A stretch of 64,000 nucleotides of DNA from Mycolicibacterium sp. TUM20985 (lineage in GTDB: Bacteria > Actinomycetota > Actinomycetes > Mycobacteriales > Mycobacteriaceae), in NCBI RefSeq assembly GCF_030295745.1, contig NZ_AP027291.1, positions 682,001 to 746,000 on the forward strand, in the 5' to 3' direction. The translations under genes and the position numbers were made by a program. The notes below the pieces were generated by a model. It was not told where the DNA came from. It ran no database searches and worked only from the letters and a program-made list of their open reading frames with translations. Of the stretch, positions 1-8,919 are shown piece by piece. Within the stretch, counting starts at the first letter, position 1, and each line of letters begins with the position of its first letter.

Positions 1-1
1 C

Positions 2-1297
2 GATGAGCTGTTGTGTCGGGTGGGCGAGCGGCTCACCCGGTCGACGCGAGCGGGTGACGTGCTGGCCCGCGTTGGGGGGGACGAGTTCGCCATCCTGCTG
101 CCCGCCGGGGTGGAACTCGACGAGGCCGAGGAGATCGCTGCCCGGATCGTCGAGGCACTGCACGAACCGTTCGTCCTCGATGAGGTGACCGCGCGTGTGG
201 AGGCGAGCATCGGCATCGCCCTCTGTCCGGCCCACTGCAGCGAACCCGAGGATCTGCTGCAACGCGCGGATGTCGCGATGTACAGGGCCAAGGAACTCCC
301 CGGTCGCGTTGCGTCCTACGACAGCACCCAGGACGCACGACGGGTCGACGAGCGACGGATGATCGGCGAGCTGCGCACGGCGATCGGCAACGGACAGATG
401 ACGTGCCACTACCAACCGAAGATCCGGGCCGGTGACGGCAGTGTGCACAGCGTCGAGGCGCTGGTGCGTTGGCAGCATCCCTCAGGGGCGTTGATGGCGC
501 CCGACGAATTCCTGCACTTTGCCGAGAGGGGCGGGCTGATGCGGCCCCTGGCGACCTCGGTCCTTAATCTCGCCCTCGGACAGGTGCAGGCATGGCGCAA
601 GCAGGGAATCGAGATGACCGTCGCGGTGAACCTCTCGGCCACCAACTTGCTCGACGTCGATCTGGTGTCTCACGTCGGTGATCTGCTGCGCGCCTACGAG
701 GTTCCTGCCGACGCGCTGATCCTCGAGCTCACCGAGGGGGTGCTGACCTCCAACTCGCCGCGGTCGTACAGCGTGGTCGAGGCGTTCCAGCGGCTGGGCG
801 TCAAGTTGTCCATCGACGACTTCGGCACGGGTTGGTCGTCGCTGGCTCGCCTACAGGAGATGACGGTGGACGAGCTGAAGCTCGACCGAGTGTTCGTGGG
901 ACGGGTGGCGGATGATCCGCGGTCGATCGCCATCGTGCGCTCAACGGTCGCGCTTGCCCACAGCCTGGGTGCATCACTCGTCGCCGAGGGCGTCGAGGAT
1001 GCCGCGACCCTGGCTGCGCTTCGCGACTACGGGTGCGACATCACCCAGGGTTACGTCCACTGCCCTCCGCTGCCCCCTGACGAGCTGGATCGGTGGCTGA
1101 ACGGTCACGGGTGGCCTGCGGCAGCCAGCCACGGCCCCATCCGCCGCAGCGCCTCGGCGACGTCGGACGTGGCGCCCGCAAAGGACAACCGCACGTACCC
1201 GCCGCCGTGCACGGTGTCGAAGTCGATCCCCGGTGCAATGGCTACGCCGGTGTCGGACAACAACTTCGCGCAGAAGTCCAGCGAGTCCGTCGAGTAG
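2..1297 (+). CDS. GGDEF-EAL cyclic-di-GMP protein (5' truncated)
   Basis: The reading frame enters from the left edge, so the N-terminus is outside the window. The visible part holds the end of a diguanylate cyclase domain with an intact RVGGDEF active-site loop, then a complete EAL phosphodiesterase domain. EAL hallmarks are present: VEALVRW, the LELTEG glutamate, IDDFGTG, the LKLDR lysine, VAEGVED and TQGY. Both synthesis and breakdown of cyclic di-GMP are therefore possible. The EAL domain should end about 55 residues before the stop. The remaining tail is read antisense through the last 193 bases of the convergent aminotransferase gene, is low-complexity and is probably not a functional domain. 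In M. tuberculosis the neighbour on this side is the nat/hsa group, so this gene is specific to the lineage. Domain call is secure; biological role is not known. Confidence 0.88.
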   Translation, partial: DELLCRVGERLTRSTRAGDVLARVGGDEFAILLPAGVELDEAEEIAARIVEALHEPFVLDEVTARVEASIGIALCPAHCSEPEDLLQRADVAMYRAKELPGRVASYDSTQDARRVDERRMIGELRTAIGNGQMTCHYQPKIRAGDGSVHSVEALVRWQHPSGALMAPDEFLHFAERGGLMRPLATSVLNLALGQVQAWRKQGIEMTVAVNLSATNLLDVDLVSHVGDLLRAYEVPADALILELTEGVLTSNSPRSYSVVEAFQRLGVKLSIDDFGTGWSSLARLQEMTVDELKLDRVFVGRVADDPRSIAIVRSTVALAHSLGASLVAEGVEDAATLAALRDYGCDITQGYVHCPPLPPDELDRWLNGHGWPAAASHGPIRRSASATSDVAPAKDNRTYPPPCTVSKSIPGAMATPVSDNNFAQKSSESVE

Positions 1298-2280
1298 TCG
1301 GAGATGTCGGCGTAGACGTAGAACGCCCCGTCCGCCGGTGCCAGCCGGGGCAGTCCGATCTCCGGCAGGCCACGCAGCAGCATCTCCCGGTTGATCGCGT
1401 ACTGGCCGACTAAACCGTCGGCTTCGGCGGCGGACTCGGAGGTGAACGCCGCGACGGCGGCGAGTTGCGGCAGCGTGGGTGGACAGATGGAGAAGTTGCC
1501 GGTCAGCCGGTCGACCGCCCGCGCCAGGGCCTGCGGCACCAGAAGCCAGCCGAGCCGCCATCCGGTCATCGCGTAGTACTTCGAGAAGCTGTTCACCACG
1601 ATGGCTTCGCGAGAGGTCTCCCAGGCGCAGCTGGTCGCTGGAGCGCCGGGGTACACCAACCCGTGATAGATCTCGTCGCTGACCAACTGGACACCGCCGG
1701 CCTCGCACCACGCCGCGATCGCGGCCAGCTCCGCGGGCGGGATCACGGTGCCCGTCGGATTGGCCGGACTGGCGAGCACCACGCCCTGCAACGGCGGCTC
1801 GATCGCGGCGAGCATCTCGACCGTCGGCTGGAATCGGGTCTCGGGGCCGCACGGTATCTCGACGACCTCGCACCCCAACGCCGAGAGGATGTTGCGGTAG
1901 CACGGATAGCCGGGGCTCGTCACGGCCACGCGGTCGCCAACGTCGAAGGTGGCCAGGAAGGCGAGCAGGAATCCGCCGGTGGACCCGGTGGTCACGACGA
2001 CGTCCTCGGGGCCGACCGCCACGCCGTAGCGATCCAGATACGACGCCGCGATGGCCTCGCGCAACTCTGGAATGCCCAGCGCCACGGTGTATCCCAGGTT
2101 GTGCCGGTCCAGGGCGACCGCAGCGGCGGCGCGGATGGGGGCGGGCGCCTGGGCGCTGGGCTGCCCAGCCGAGAGATTGACCAGGTCGCCGTGGGTGCGC
2201 TGGCGTTCGGCCGCGGCCAGCCACACGTCCATCACGTAGAACGGCGGTATCCCGGCGCGCAACGCGACACGATCACTCAC
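1105..2280 (-). CDS. aspB: Class I/II aminotransferase (AspB, Rv3565-like)
   Basis: A 391-residue fold-type I PLP aminotransferase. The PLP-binding lysine is K234 in SFSKYYAMTGWRLG, with SPANPTG around N174 and SDEIYHG (D202, Y205), all typical of aspartate-type aminotransferases. It starts at GTG and is the last gene of the fadD3-fadE31-fadE32-fadE33 operon, ten bases after fadE33. This is the position of aspB (Rv3565) in M. tuberculosis. Its substrate in steroid catabolism is unknown and it may be only co-transcribed. Its 3' end overlaps the convergent GGDEF-EAL frame by 193 bases. Family assignment is secure; the substrate is not. Confidence 0.85.
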   Translation of the reverse strand: MSDRVALRAGIPPFYVMDVWLAAAERQRTHGDLVNLSAGQPSAQAPAPIRAAAAVALDRHNLGYTVALGIPELREAIAASYLDRYGVAVGPEDVVVTTGSTGGFLLAFLATFDVGDRVAVTSPGYPCYRNILSALGCEVVEIPCGPETRFQPTVEMLAAIEPPLQGVVLASPANPTGTVIPPAELAAIAAWCEAGGVQLVSDEIYHGLVYPGAPATSCAWETSREAIVVNSFSKYYAMTGWRLGWLLVPQALARAVDRLTGNFSICPPTLPQLAAVAAFTSESAAEADGLVGQYAINREMLLRGLPEIGLPRLAPADGAFYVYADISDYSTDSLDFCAKLLSDTGVAIAPGIDFDTVHGGGYVRLSFAGATSDVAEALRRMGPWLAAAGHP

Positions 2281-2290
2281 CTACACCAGG

Positions 2291-3232
2291 CTAGAGCACC
2301 TCGGATTCGAGGCGACGCAGGTAGTCCCGGGGCGGCCCGAGCAGCTGTGCGCTGCCATGTGCCCGCTTGAAGTACAGCTGAATGTCGTACTCCCAGGTGA
2401 TCGCCACACCACCGTGCATCTGGACGGCTTCGGCGGCGACGGCGGTGAACGCCTCACTGGCCGACACCCGGGCCAATGCCGCGGACGTCGCGGACGGCTC
2501 GGACACCGCGTCGTCGACGACCGCTCGCGCCGACTGCACCAGCACGTACATGTCGGCCATCCGGTGCTTGAGCGCCTGGAAACTACCGATCGGCCTGCCG
2601 AACTGGACGCGCTCCTTGGTGTAGGCGACGGTCAGGTCGAGGCAACGGCTGGCCGCGCCAATCTGTTCGGCCGCCAACAGGATTGCCGCGGTATCGGCCA
2701 GTCCGGGGTCCGGGCCGATCGTCACCACGTCGCCGGGCGTCACGCGGGCCAGCCTGCGGGTGGGATCCATCGCGACGACGGGTTCGGCGGTGAACCCGGT
2801 CCAGCGGCTCAGCTTGCCGTCGGCGACACCGACCACCACGTCGGCGACGTCACCGCCCACGACGTAGTCGGGGTCGAACACGACCGCGCCGATCGACTCG
2901 CCCGTGGCGAGCCGTTCCAGCGTCTCGGCATCGGGCTCGTCAGCGGCCAGCAGAGCAAGCTCGGCGAGCGTCGTGCCCAGCAGCGGGGTGGGCACCAGAT
3001 TGCGTCCCAGTGTCTCGACGACGACTGCCGCGTCGGCGAGTTCACCGCCCGCCCCACCGAACTCCTCCCCGATGACCAGGGCCGCCGCGCCGACCTGCTC
3101 GCACAGCAGCACCCACAGCGCCTCGTCGTAGCCGCGTTCGGAGACCATCGCCCGACGCACCGCCTCGGGTGAGGCGTGCTTGGTGACCAGCGATGCGACC
3201 GTGTCCCGCAACATCTCCCGTTCTTCGGTCAC
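2291..3232 (-). CDS. fadE33: Acyl-CoA dehydrogenase FadE33
   Basis: Acyl-CoA dehydrogenase-family protein of 313 residues, shorter than a canonical 380-residue ACAD, as is typical for one subunit of the mycobacterial two-gene dehydrogenases. Visible ACAD features are YTKERVQFGRPIGSFQALKHRMADM and the C-terminal QMHGGVAITWEYDIQLYFKRA segment. The GTG start at 3232 overlaps the fadE32 stop (GTGA); a longer upstream frame lies wholly inside fadE32 and was not used. From family knowledge, FadE33 pairs with FadE31 and acts late in breakdown of the C/D-ring remnant of cholesterol (HIP pathway). Order and length match Rv3564. Confidence 0.88.
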   Translation of the reverse strand: MTEEREMLRDTVASLVTKHASPEAVRRAMVSERGYDEALWVLLCEQVGAAALVIGEEFGGAGGELADAAVVVETLGRNLVPTPLLGTTLAELALLAADEPDAETLERLATGESIGAVVFDPDYVVGGDVADVVVGVADGKLSRWTGFTAEPVVAMDPTRRLARVTPGDVVTIGPDPGLADTAAILLAAEQIGAASRCLDLTVAYTKERVQFGRPIGSFQALKHRMADMYVLVQSARAVVDDAVSEPSATSAALARVSASEAFTAVAAEAVQMHGGVAITWEYDIQLYFKRAHGSAQLLGPPRDYLRRLESEVL

Positions 3233-4188
3233 GATGCGAGCGCCTCCAGTACCCGGCGGCGGTGCCAGGTCGGGTCGCCCCACGCGGACCTAAGCGCATG
3301 GACGCGCAGGAGCAGCAGCGAGAGGTCGTGCTCCTGGGTGTATCCGATGGCGCCGTGCGTCTGCAGCGATGTCCTGGCCGACAGCAGCGCGGCGTCGGAG
3401 GCGGCTGCCTTGGCGGCGCTGACGTCGCGCGCGGTGTCGGGTGATCGGTCGGTGAGCGAGAGCGCCGCACCGTAGACCAGCGGTCGGGCCAGTTCGATGG
3501 CGATGTGCACGTCGGCCAGCGCGTGCTTGATCGCCTGATACGAGCCGATCACCCGGCCGAACTGGGTGCGTTGCTTGGCGTAGGCGACCGATCCGTCCAG
3601 CATCGCCTGGCCCGCTCCGATCAATTGGGCGGCGGTGACCAACGCACCGAACTCGAAAGCTCTTGTCGTATCGGCACTTCGCGGCTCTCCGGTGGCGGTG
3701 ACGTCGAAGAGGCGGCGAGCCGGGTCGACGGAGGCATGCTGCTCGCCGGCCTCGGCGGTGTGCACCTCGCCGTCGGTGGCCAACAGAACGAGACCGGCAA
3801 TGTCGGCATCCACGGCCCGCGGCACACGCGGCGGCATCGCGACCGTGGCGATGAGCTCACCGGCGGCCAGCGCGCCGCTGCGTTCGTCATCGGCGAGCAG
3901 GATCGGTGCGACCGCGATCGATTCCGCCACGGGCCCCGGAACTCCCCAGCGGCCGAGGCGCTCTGCGGCCACCACCAGGTCGACGGCATCTGCGCCGATA
4001 CCGTCGAACTCCTCGGGTACGGCCAATGCCGTGATGCCCAGATCCGCGAGCGTCGCCCACACCTTTCGGCCGGGGCCGGTATCGCCGGCGGACCAGGCGC
4101 GGATGGCGGCGGGCACGTCGGCGGCCGCCAGGGCACCGTCGATGCTGGCGGCGAAGTCACGCTGAGATTCGTCCAACTCAAAGTGCAC
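3229..4188 (-). CDS. fadE32: Acyl-CoA dehydrogenase FadE32
   Basis: A 319-residue acyl-CoA dehydrogenase subunit, the same length as M. tuberculosis FadE32 (Rv3563). The ACAD signature YAKQRTQFGRVIGSYQAIKHALADVH and the late LQTHGAIGYTQEHD segment are visible. It starts at GTG nine bases after fadE31 and overlaps fadE33 by four bases, so the three dehydrogenase genes are probably translationally coupled. In the family, short subunits such as this associate with a partner (here FadE31) to form an alpha2beta2 enzyme with one FAD site per heterodimer. It acts on CoA thioesters formed after ring C opening. Confidence 0.88.
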   Translation of the reverse strand: MHFELDESQRDFAASIDGALAAADVPAAIRAWSAGDTGPGRKVWATLADLGITALAVPEEFDGIGADAVDLVVAAERLGRWGVPGPVAESIAVAPILLADDERSGALAAGELIATVAMPPRVPRAVDADIAGLVLLATDGEVHTAEAGEQHASVDPARRLFDVTATGEPRSADTTRAFEFGALVTAAQLIGAGQAMLDGSVAYAKQRTQFGRVIGSYQAIKHALADVHIAIELARPLVYGAALSLTDRSPDTARDVSAAKAAASDAALLSARTSLQTHGAIGYTQEHDLSLLLLRVHALRSAWGDPTWHRRRVLEALAS

Positions 4189-4197
4189 GGTGATTTC

Positions 4198-5328
4198 TCA
4201 TTTCGGTTCCCGGGGGAGGCCCAGCAGCCGCTCGGCGATGATGTTGCGCTGAATCTCGTTGGTGCCGGCGTAGATCGGGCCACCGAGGGCGAACAGCAGA
4301 CCATCGGTCCAGTGGTCGACGAGCTCACCGTCGGCGCCACGTAGATCGAGCGCGGTCTGGTGCAGGGCGACGTCGAGATCCGACCAGAACACCTTGGTCA
4401 CCGACGATTCGGCGCCGAGTTCACCGCCTTCGGTCAGCCGGGTGACGGTGCCGAAGGTGTGGAGTCGATAGGCCTGCGCCTTGATCCACGCGTCCGCGAC
4501 GCGATCGGCGTAGGCGGGGTCGCGGTCGACCTGCCAGGCCTTCACCAGACGTTCGGCGGGCGCGAGGAAGCGGGCCGGACTGCGCAGCGACATCCCGCGC
4601 TCATTGCTCGACGTGCTCATCGCGGCGCTCCAGCCGCCGTCCACGGCTCCGATGACGTCCTCGTCGGGGACGAACACGTCGTCGAGGAAGATCTCCCCGA
4701 AACCGGTGTCCCCGCCCAGTTGGGCGATCGGCCGTACGGTCACCCCGTCGGCGCGGAGGTCGAACATCAGGTAGGTGAGCCCGCGGTGCCGTTGGGCGGC
4801 CGGGTCGGTGCGGAACAGTCCAAAGGCGCGGTCGCCGAACGGGGCTCGCGAACTCCAGATCTTCTGGCCGTTGAGCCTCCAACCGCCGTCGGTCCTGGTG
4901 GCGGTCGACCGCAGCGACGCCAGGTCGCTGCCGGACTCGGGTTCCGACCACGCTTGGGCCCAGATCTCCTCGCCGCTGGCCATCTTGGGCAGCACGCGCC
5001 GCTGCTGCTCCTCGGTGCCGTGGGCGAACAGTGTTGGGCCGAGCATCGAGGTGCCGTTCGCGCTGGCGCGACCCGGCGCTCCCGCGCGGAAGTACTCCTC
5101 CTCGTAAACGATCCACTGCAGCAGCGTCGCGTCCCGGCCGCCGTACTCCTTGGGCCAGGCGATGACCGACAGGCCCGCGTCGAACAGCACCCTGTCCCAG
5201 TGACGGTGCTGCTCGAATCCCTTCGCGGTGTCGTAGGACTCCGTCGGGAAGTGCGATCGGTTGGCCGCGAGGAACTCGCGCACCTCGGCGCGGAACTCTT
5301 CGGTGTCGTCGTCGAACGTCAGGTCCAT
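4198..5328 (-). CDS. fadE31: Acyl-CoA dehydrogenase FadE31
   Basis: A 376-residue acyl-CoA dehydrogenase. ATG at 5328 is chosen because the protein then opens with the usual ACAD sequence MDLTFDDDTEEFRAEVREFL. An open frame continues far upstream but lies inside fadD3. The start shares one base with the fadD3 stop (TGATG). Full ACAD organisation is visible: N-terminal helical domain, WSEPESGSDLASL substrate/FAD region, NGQKIWSS, and the C-terminal IYAGTNEIQRNIIAERLLGLP signature. This is the long partner expected to combine with FadE32 and FadE33. Matches Rv3562 in position; KstR2-controlled through the fadD3 promoter. Confidence 0.9.
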   Translation of the reverse strand: MDLTFDDDTEEFRAEVREFLAANRSHFPTESYDTAKGFEQHRHWDRVLFDAGLSVIAWPKEYGGRDATLLQWIVYEEEYFRAGAPGRASANGTSMLGPTLFAHGTEEQQRRVLPKMASGEEIWAQAWSEPESGSDLASLRSTATRTDGGWRLNGQKIWSSRAPFGDRAFGLFRTDPAAQRHRGLTYLMFDLRADGVTVRPIAQLGGDTGFGEIFLDDVFVPDEDVIGAVDGGWSAAMSTSSNERGMSLRSPARFLAPAERLVKAWQVDRDPAYADRVADAWIKAQAYRLHTFGTVTRLTEGGELGAESSVTKVFWSDLDVALHQTALDLRGADGELVDHWTDGLLFALGGPIYAGTNEIQRNIIAERLLGLPREPK

Positions 5329-6863
5329 CAACTGGTCTCTCGCAGCAGCGGTTTGACCACTTTTCCTCCAGGGTTTCGCGGTAGCGCATCGACGAAGGCC
5401 ACCGATCGGGGTGTCTTGAAGTTCGCGAGATGCTGACGGGTGTGGGCGATGACGGTGGCCTCGTCGAGCTGGTGGCCAGGCTTGACGACGATGAACGCCT
5501 TGCCGACTTCGCCGAGCCGGGTGTCGGCCACGCCGATCACGGCGCTGTCGGCGACGCCGTCGAGGCGCGCGAGGACCTGCTCGACCTCGGCGGGGTAGAC
5601 GTTGAAGCCGCCGCAGATGTACATGTCCTTGAGGCGGTCGGTGATGCTGAGATTGCCGCGCTCGTTCAGTCTTCCGACATCGCCGGTGTGCAGCCAGCCG
5701 TCCTCGTCGATGGCGGCGGCGGTGGCCTCGGGGTCGTCGAGATAGCCGAGCATCACGTTGGGGCCGCGCAGCAGGACCTCGCCCGCGCCGTTCTCGTCGG
5801 GCGCGTCGATCATCAGCTCGAAGTCGGCGATCGGACTGCCGCACGTCGTCGCGACCGTGACGGCATCGTCGTCGGCCCGGCACATCGTCCCGAAACCGCT
5901 TGCCTCCGTAAGCCCGTACGCCGTCAGCACGATGTCGATGTCGAGTTCGTGCTGCATGCGTTCGATCAGCACGACGGGGACGACGGCCGCGCCGGTGACG
6001 GCGAACCGCAGCGACGTCAGGTCGTAGTCGCCGCGACGGGGATGGTCGAGCAGGGTCTGGTAGATCGTCGGCGGGCCCGGCAACACGGTGATCTTCTGGT
6101 CCTGGACCGCGCGCATCGCCTGCTCGGGGTCGAACGTCACCTGCGGGATCAGCGTGGCGCCGGTCTGCAGGCAGGCCAGGATGCCCGCCTTGTAACCGAA
6201 GTTGTGGAAGAAGGGGTTGATGCACAGGTAGCGGTCATCGCTGGTGAGCTGACCGCACGCCGCCCACGCCGCGGGTGCGTCGAGGGACTGCCGGTGCGCG
6301 CACAGCACGCCCTTGCTGCGCCCGGTGGTGCCGGAGGTGAACAAGATGTCGGACACGTCGTCCGGGGTGACGGCGGCGGACCGGGCGTCGGCGGCCTCGA
6401 GATCGGTGCCGCGGGCCACGAATTCGTCCCAGGTGCCGTCGGCCTCCCGGACGGGCACCCGAACGATGTGCCGCAGGGCGGGCAGCGCCGCACGGTCGAG
6501 TTCGGTGGTCCGGTCGGATCCGAGGAACTCGCCCATGGCGATGAGTAGCGGCGCGGAGGTGCGGGCCAGGATGTCGGTGGCCTCACTGGCGGTGTAGCGC
6601 GTGTTGAGCGGAACGACGACAGCGCCCGCGTAGTGCGTCGCGAGGCACGCGACGACCCAGTGCCAGGTGTTGGGCGACCAGATCGCCACCCGGTCGCCGG
6701 CGTTCACACCGAGGTCGATCATCGCCGCCGCGGCACGCCTGACCTCGGCCCTGAGTTCGGCGTAGGTGAGGGTCCGGTCCTCGGTGACGAGCGCCTCGTG
6801 GTCGGAGAATTCGCCGCTGACTCGGTCCAGTACGCCGGGAACGGTCCTCGGCTGGCTCTCCAT
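5328..6863 (-). CDS. fadD3: HIP-CoA ligase FadD3
   Basis: A 511-residue adenylate-forming acyl-CoA ligase. ATP/AMP-binding motifs are clear: LFTSGTTGRSKGV, TAYGLTEASG, GWLHTGDVGRLNERG and the C-terminal catalytic-lysine region NPGGKVVKPLL. In M. tuberculosis FadD3 (Rv3561) attaches CoA to 3a-alpha-H-4alpha(3'-propanoate)-7a-beta-methylhexahydro-1,5-indanedione (HIP), the C/D-ring fragment left after A/B-ring cleavage. This commits it to beta-oxidation. It is first gene of a five-gene minus-strand operon. A shared KstR2 box lies 17 bases upstream and an AGAGGAG ribosome site precedes the ATG. The adjoining fadE31-33 and divergent fadE30-ipdF support the assignment. Confidence 0.92.
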   Translation of the reverse strand: MESQPRTVPGVLDRVSGEFSDHEALVTEDRTLTYAELRAEVRRAAAAMIDLGVNAGDRVAIWSPNTWHWVVACLATHYAGAVVVPLNTRYTASEATDILARTSAPLLIAMGEFLGSDRTTELDRAALPALRHIVRVPVREADGTWDEFVARGTDLEAADARSAAVTPDDVSDILFTSGTTGRSKGVLCAHRQSLDAPAAWAACGQLTSDDRYLCINPFFHNFGYKAGILACLQTGATLIPQVTFDPEQAMRAVQDQKITVLPGPPTIYQTLLDHPRRGDYDLTSLRFAVTGAAVVPVVLIERMQHELDIDIVLTAYGLTEASGFGTMCRADDDAVTVATTCGSPIADFELMIDAPDENGAGEVLLRGPNVMLGYLDDPEATAAAIDEDGWLHTGDVGRLNERGNLSITDRLKDMYICGGFNVYPAEVEQVLARLDGVADSAVIGVADTRLGEVGKAFIVVKPGHQLDEATVIAHTRQHLANFKTPRSVAFVDALPRNPGGKVVKPLLRETS

Positions 6864-6880
6864 CGAGACTCCTCTAACAA

Positions 6881-6894
6881 AGCAAGTGCTTGGT
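6881..6894. promoter_or_regulatory. KstR2 operator, fadD3/fadE30 divergent promoter
   Basis: AGCAAGTGCTTGGT matches the KstR2 consensus AnCAAGnnCTTGnT at every fixed position. It sits in the 47-base gap between divergent fadD3 and fadE30, the place expected for HIP-responsive repression of both operons. Confidence 0.92.
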
Positions 6895-6898
6895 AGGT

Positions 6899-6904
6899 TA
6901 GCCT
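6899..6904 (+). promoter_or_regulatory. Putative -10 element, leaderless fadE30 promoter
   Basis: TAGCCT fits TANNNT and lies six bases before the GTG start of fadE30, placing transcription start at or next to the start codon. No Shine-Dalgarno sequence is present. The KstR2 box ends four bases upstream, so the repressor would cover the promoter spacer. Confidence 0.55.
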
Positions 6905-6910
6905 ACAGGG

Positions 6911-8059
6911 GTGATAGAGGTCCAGGAGTTCCGGGCCGAGGTCCGGCAGTGGCTCACCGACAATCTCGTCGGCGAATTCGCCGCGCTCAAGGGGCTCGGC
7001 GGGCCGGGTCGGGAGTACGAGGCGTTCGACGAACGACTCGCGTGGAATCGGCACCTCGCCGCCGCAGGCCTGACGTGTCTGGGGTGGCCCGAGGAGCACG
7101 GTGGGCGCGGTCTGTCGGTGGCGCACCGCGTCGCGTTCTACGAGGAGTACGCCCTCGCCGACGCCCCCGACAAGGTCAACCACCTGGGCGAGGAACTGGT
7201 CGGTCCGACGCTGATCGCCTATGGCACGCCCGAGCAGCAGAAGCGCTTCCTGCCGAAGATCCTCGACGTCACCGAGCTGTGGAGTCAGGGGTACTCGGAG
7301 CCGGGTGCGGGCAGTGACCTCGCAGGAGTGTCGACGTCCGCGGAGCTGGTCGGCAACGAGTGGGTCATCAACGGGCAGAAGGTCTGGACGTCGCTGGCGC
7401 ACTGGGCGCAGTGGGTGTTCGTGGTCGCCCGTAGCGAGAAGGGCTCCAAGCGGCACGCCGGCCTGTCGTATCTCCTCGTCCCGCTGGACCAACCCGGCGT
7501 CGAGATCCGGCCCATCGTTCAGCTGACGGGCGACTCGGAGTTCAACGAGGTGTTCTTCGACGATGCCCGCACCGACGCCTCCATGGTCGTGGGTGAGCCC
7601 GGTGACGGCTGGCGCGTCGCGATGGGCACGTTGGCCTTCGAGCGCGGCGTCTCGACGCTGGGACAGCAGATCCGTTATGCCCGTGAACTGTCCGGCATCG
7701 TCGACTTGGCCAAGAACACCGGTGCCATCGACGATCCGCTGATGCGCGAGAAGCTGACTCGGTCATGGGTGGGTCTCAAGACCATGCGGTCCTATGCGCT
7801 GGCGACCATGGACGTGGAGCAGCCGGGGCAGGACAACGTGTCGAAGTTGTTGTGGGCCAACTGGCATCGCGAGCTCGGCGAGATCGCGATGGACGTCCAG
7901 GGCAAGGCAGCGCTGGTCCTCGACGGCGGCGAGTTCGACGAATGGCAACGGCTGTACCTGTTCTCGCGCTCGGATACCATCTACGGCGGCTCCAACGAGA
8001 TCCAGCGCAACATCATCGCCGAGCGCGTGCTCGGTCTACCCCGGGAGGCCAAGGGCTAG
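6911..8059 (+). CDS. fadE30: Acyl-CoA dehydrogenase FadE30
   Basis: A 382-residue acyl-CoA dehydrogenase starting at GTG, with no upstream ribosome site and a -10-like hexamer six bases before, so probably leaderless. The ACAD layout is complete: YSEPGAGSDLAGVSTSA, NGQKVWTS, ACAD core, and IYGGSNEIQRNIIAERVLGLPREAKG at the C-terminus. In the HIP pathway FadE30 (Rv3560c) dehydrogenates the propionyl side chain of 5-hydroxy-HIP-CoA, starting its beta-oxidation. It overlaps ipdF (TAGTG), so the two are one transcript. Identity rests on motifs plus conserved divergent order with fadD3. Confidence 0.9.
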   Translation: MIEVQEFRAEVRQWLTDNLVGEFAALKGLGGPGREYEAFDERLAWNRHLAAAGLTCLGWPEEHGGRGLSVAHRVAFYEEYALADAPDKVNHLGEELVGPTLIAYGTPEQQKRFLPKILDVTELWSQGYSEPGAGSDLAGVSTSAELVGNEWVINGQKVWTSLAHWAQWVFVVARSEKGSKRHAGLSYLLVPLDQPGVEIRPIVQLTGDSEFNEVFFDDARTDASMVVGEPGDGWRVAMGTLAFERGVSTLGQQIRYARELSGIVDLAKNTGAIDDPLMREKLTRSWVGLKTMRSYALATMDVEQPGQDNVSKLLWANWHRELGEIAMDVQGKAALVLDGGEFDEWQRLYLFSRSDTIYGGSNEIQRNIIAERVLGLPREAKG

Positions 8060-8847
8060 TGGATCTTTCCATCGCGCCGAAGGAGATCGACGGTCACGGA
8101 CTGTTGACCGGCAAGATCGTGCTGGTGACCGCGGCCGCGGGTACCGGCATCGGGTCGTCCGCAGCGCGGCGCGCTCTGGCCGAGGGTGCCGACGTCGTGG
8201 TGTCCGACTTTCACGAACGGCGCCTCGGCGAGACCCGTGAGGAACTGGCCGGACTCGGTTTGGGTCGGGTGGACGCGGTGGTGTGCGACGTGACGTCGAC
8301 CGAGGCCGTCGACGCGTTGATCGCCGACACGGTCGCCAAGATGGGACGCCTCGACGTCCTGATCAACAACGCCGGCCTCGGTGGTCAGACACCGGTCGTC
8401 GACATGACCGACGATGAGTGGGACCGCGTCCTCAACGTCACGCTGACCTCCGTCATGCGTGCCACCCGCGCGGCGTTGCGGTACTTCCGCGATGCCGGGC
8501 ACGGCGGTGTGATCGTCAACAACGCCAGCGTGCTCGGCTGGCGGGCGCAGCACTCGCAGTCGCACTACGCCGCGGCGAAGGCCGGTGTGATGGCTCTGAC
8601 TCGTTGCAGCGCAATCGAAGCCGTCGAGTACGGCGTGCGCATCAACGCGGTCTCGCCGAGTATCGCCCGGCACAAGTTCCTCGAGAAGACCAGTAGCTCC
8701 GAGCTCCTCGACCAATTGTCTTCTGACGAGGCGTTCGGTCGCGCCGCCGAGCCGTGGGAAGTGGCCGCCACCATGGCGTTCCTCGCCAGCGACTACTCCA
8801 GCTACCTGACCGGCGAAGTGATCTCGGTGTCGAGCCAGCGCGCCTAG
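8059..8847 (+). CDS. ipdF: SDR oxidoreductase IpdF
   Basis: A 262-residue short-chain dehydrogenase/reductase. The nucleotide-binding glycine-rich loop (TAAAGTGIGSS), NNAG (INNAGLGG), catalytic Ser in NNASVLGW, and YAAAK (SHYAAAKAG) are all visible. The GTG start overlaps the fadE30 stop. In M. tuberculosis IpdF (Rv3559c) interconverts the 5-hydroxy and 5-keto forms of the HIP-CoA intermediate, so co-transcription with fadE30 fits. The C-terminal LTGEVISVSSQRA is the usual SDR end. Longer in-frame sequence upstream lies inside fadE30 and was rejected. Confidence 0.88.
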   Translation: MDLSIAPKEIDGHGLLTGKIVLVTAAAGTGIGSSAARRALAEGADVVVSDFHERRLGETREELAGLGLGRVDAVVCDVTSTEAVDALIADTVAKMGRLDVLINNAGLGGQTPVVDMTDDEWDRVLNVTLTSVMRATRAALRYFRDAGHGGVIVNNASVLGWRAQHSQSHYAAAKAGVMALTRCSAIEAVEYGVRINAVSPSIARHKFLEKTSSSELLDQLSSDEAFGRAAEPWEVAATMAFLASDYSSYLTGEVISVSSQRA

Positions 8848-8906
8848 CGGTACCTTTCTCCACGCTTTCTTCACATTCACTGCCCGAAAGCGCCACAGCA
8901 GGCACC

Positions 8907-8912
8907 TACAGT
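8907..8912 (+). promoter_or_regulatory. Putative -10 element, response-regulator gene
   Basis: TACAGT, seven bases before the GTG at 8920, with no clear ribosome site: a possible leaderless promoter. Just upstream, around 8868-8879, short direct TTCAC repeats (TTCACATTCAC) could be a binding site for the OmpR-type regulator itself. Confidence 0.4.
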
Positions 8913-8919
8913 CAGGTGC

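Noticed and set aside
4198..6225. FadE31 extended to 675 residues
   Set aside because: The extension is an out-of-frame reading of fadD3; homologous sequence starts at ATG 5328.
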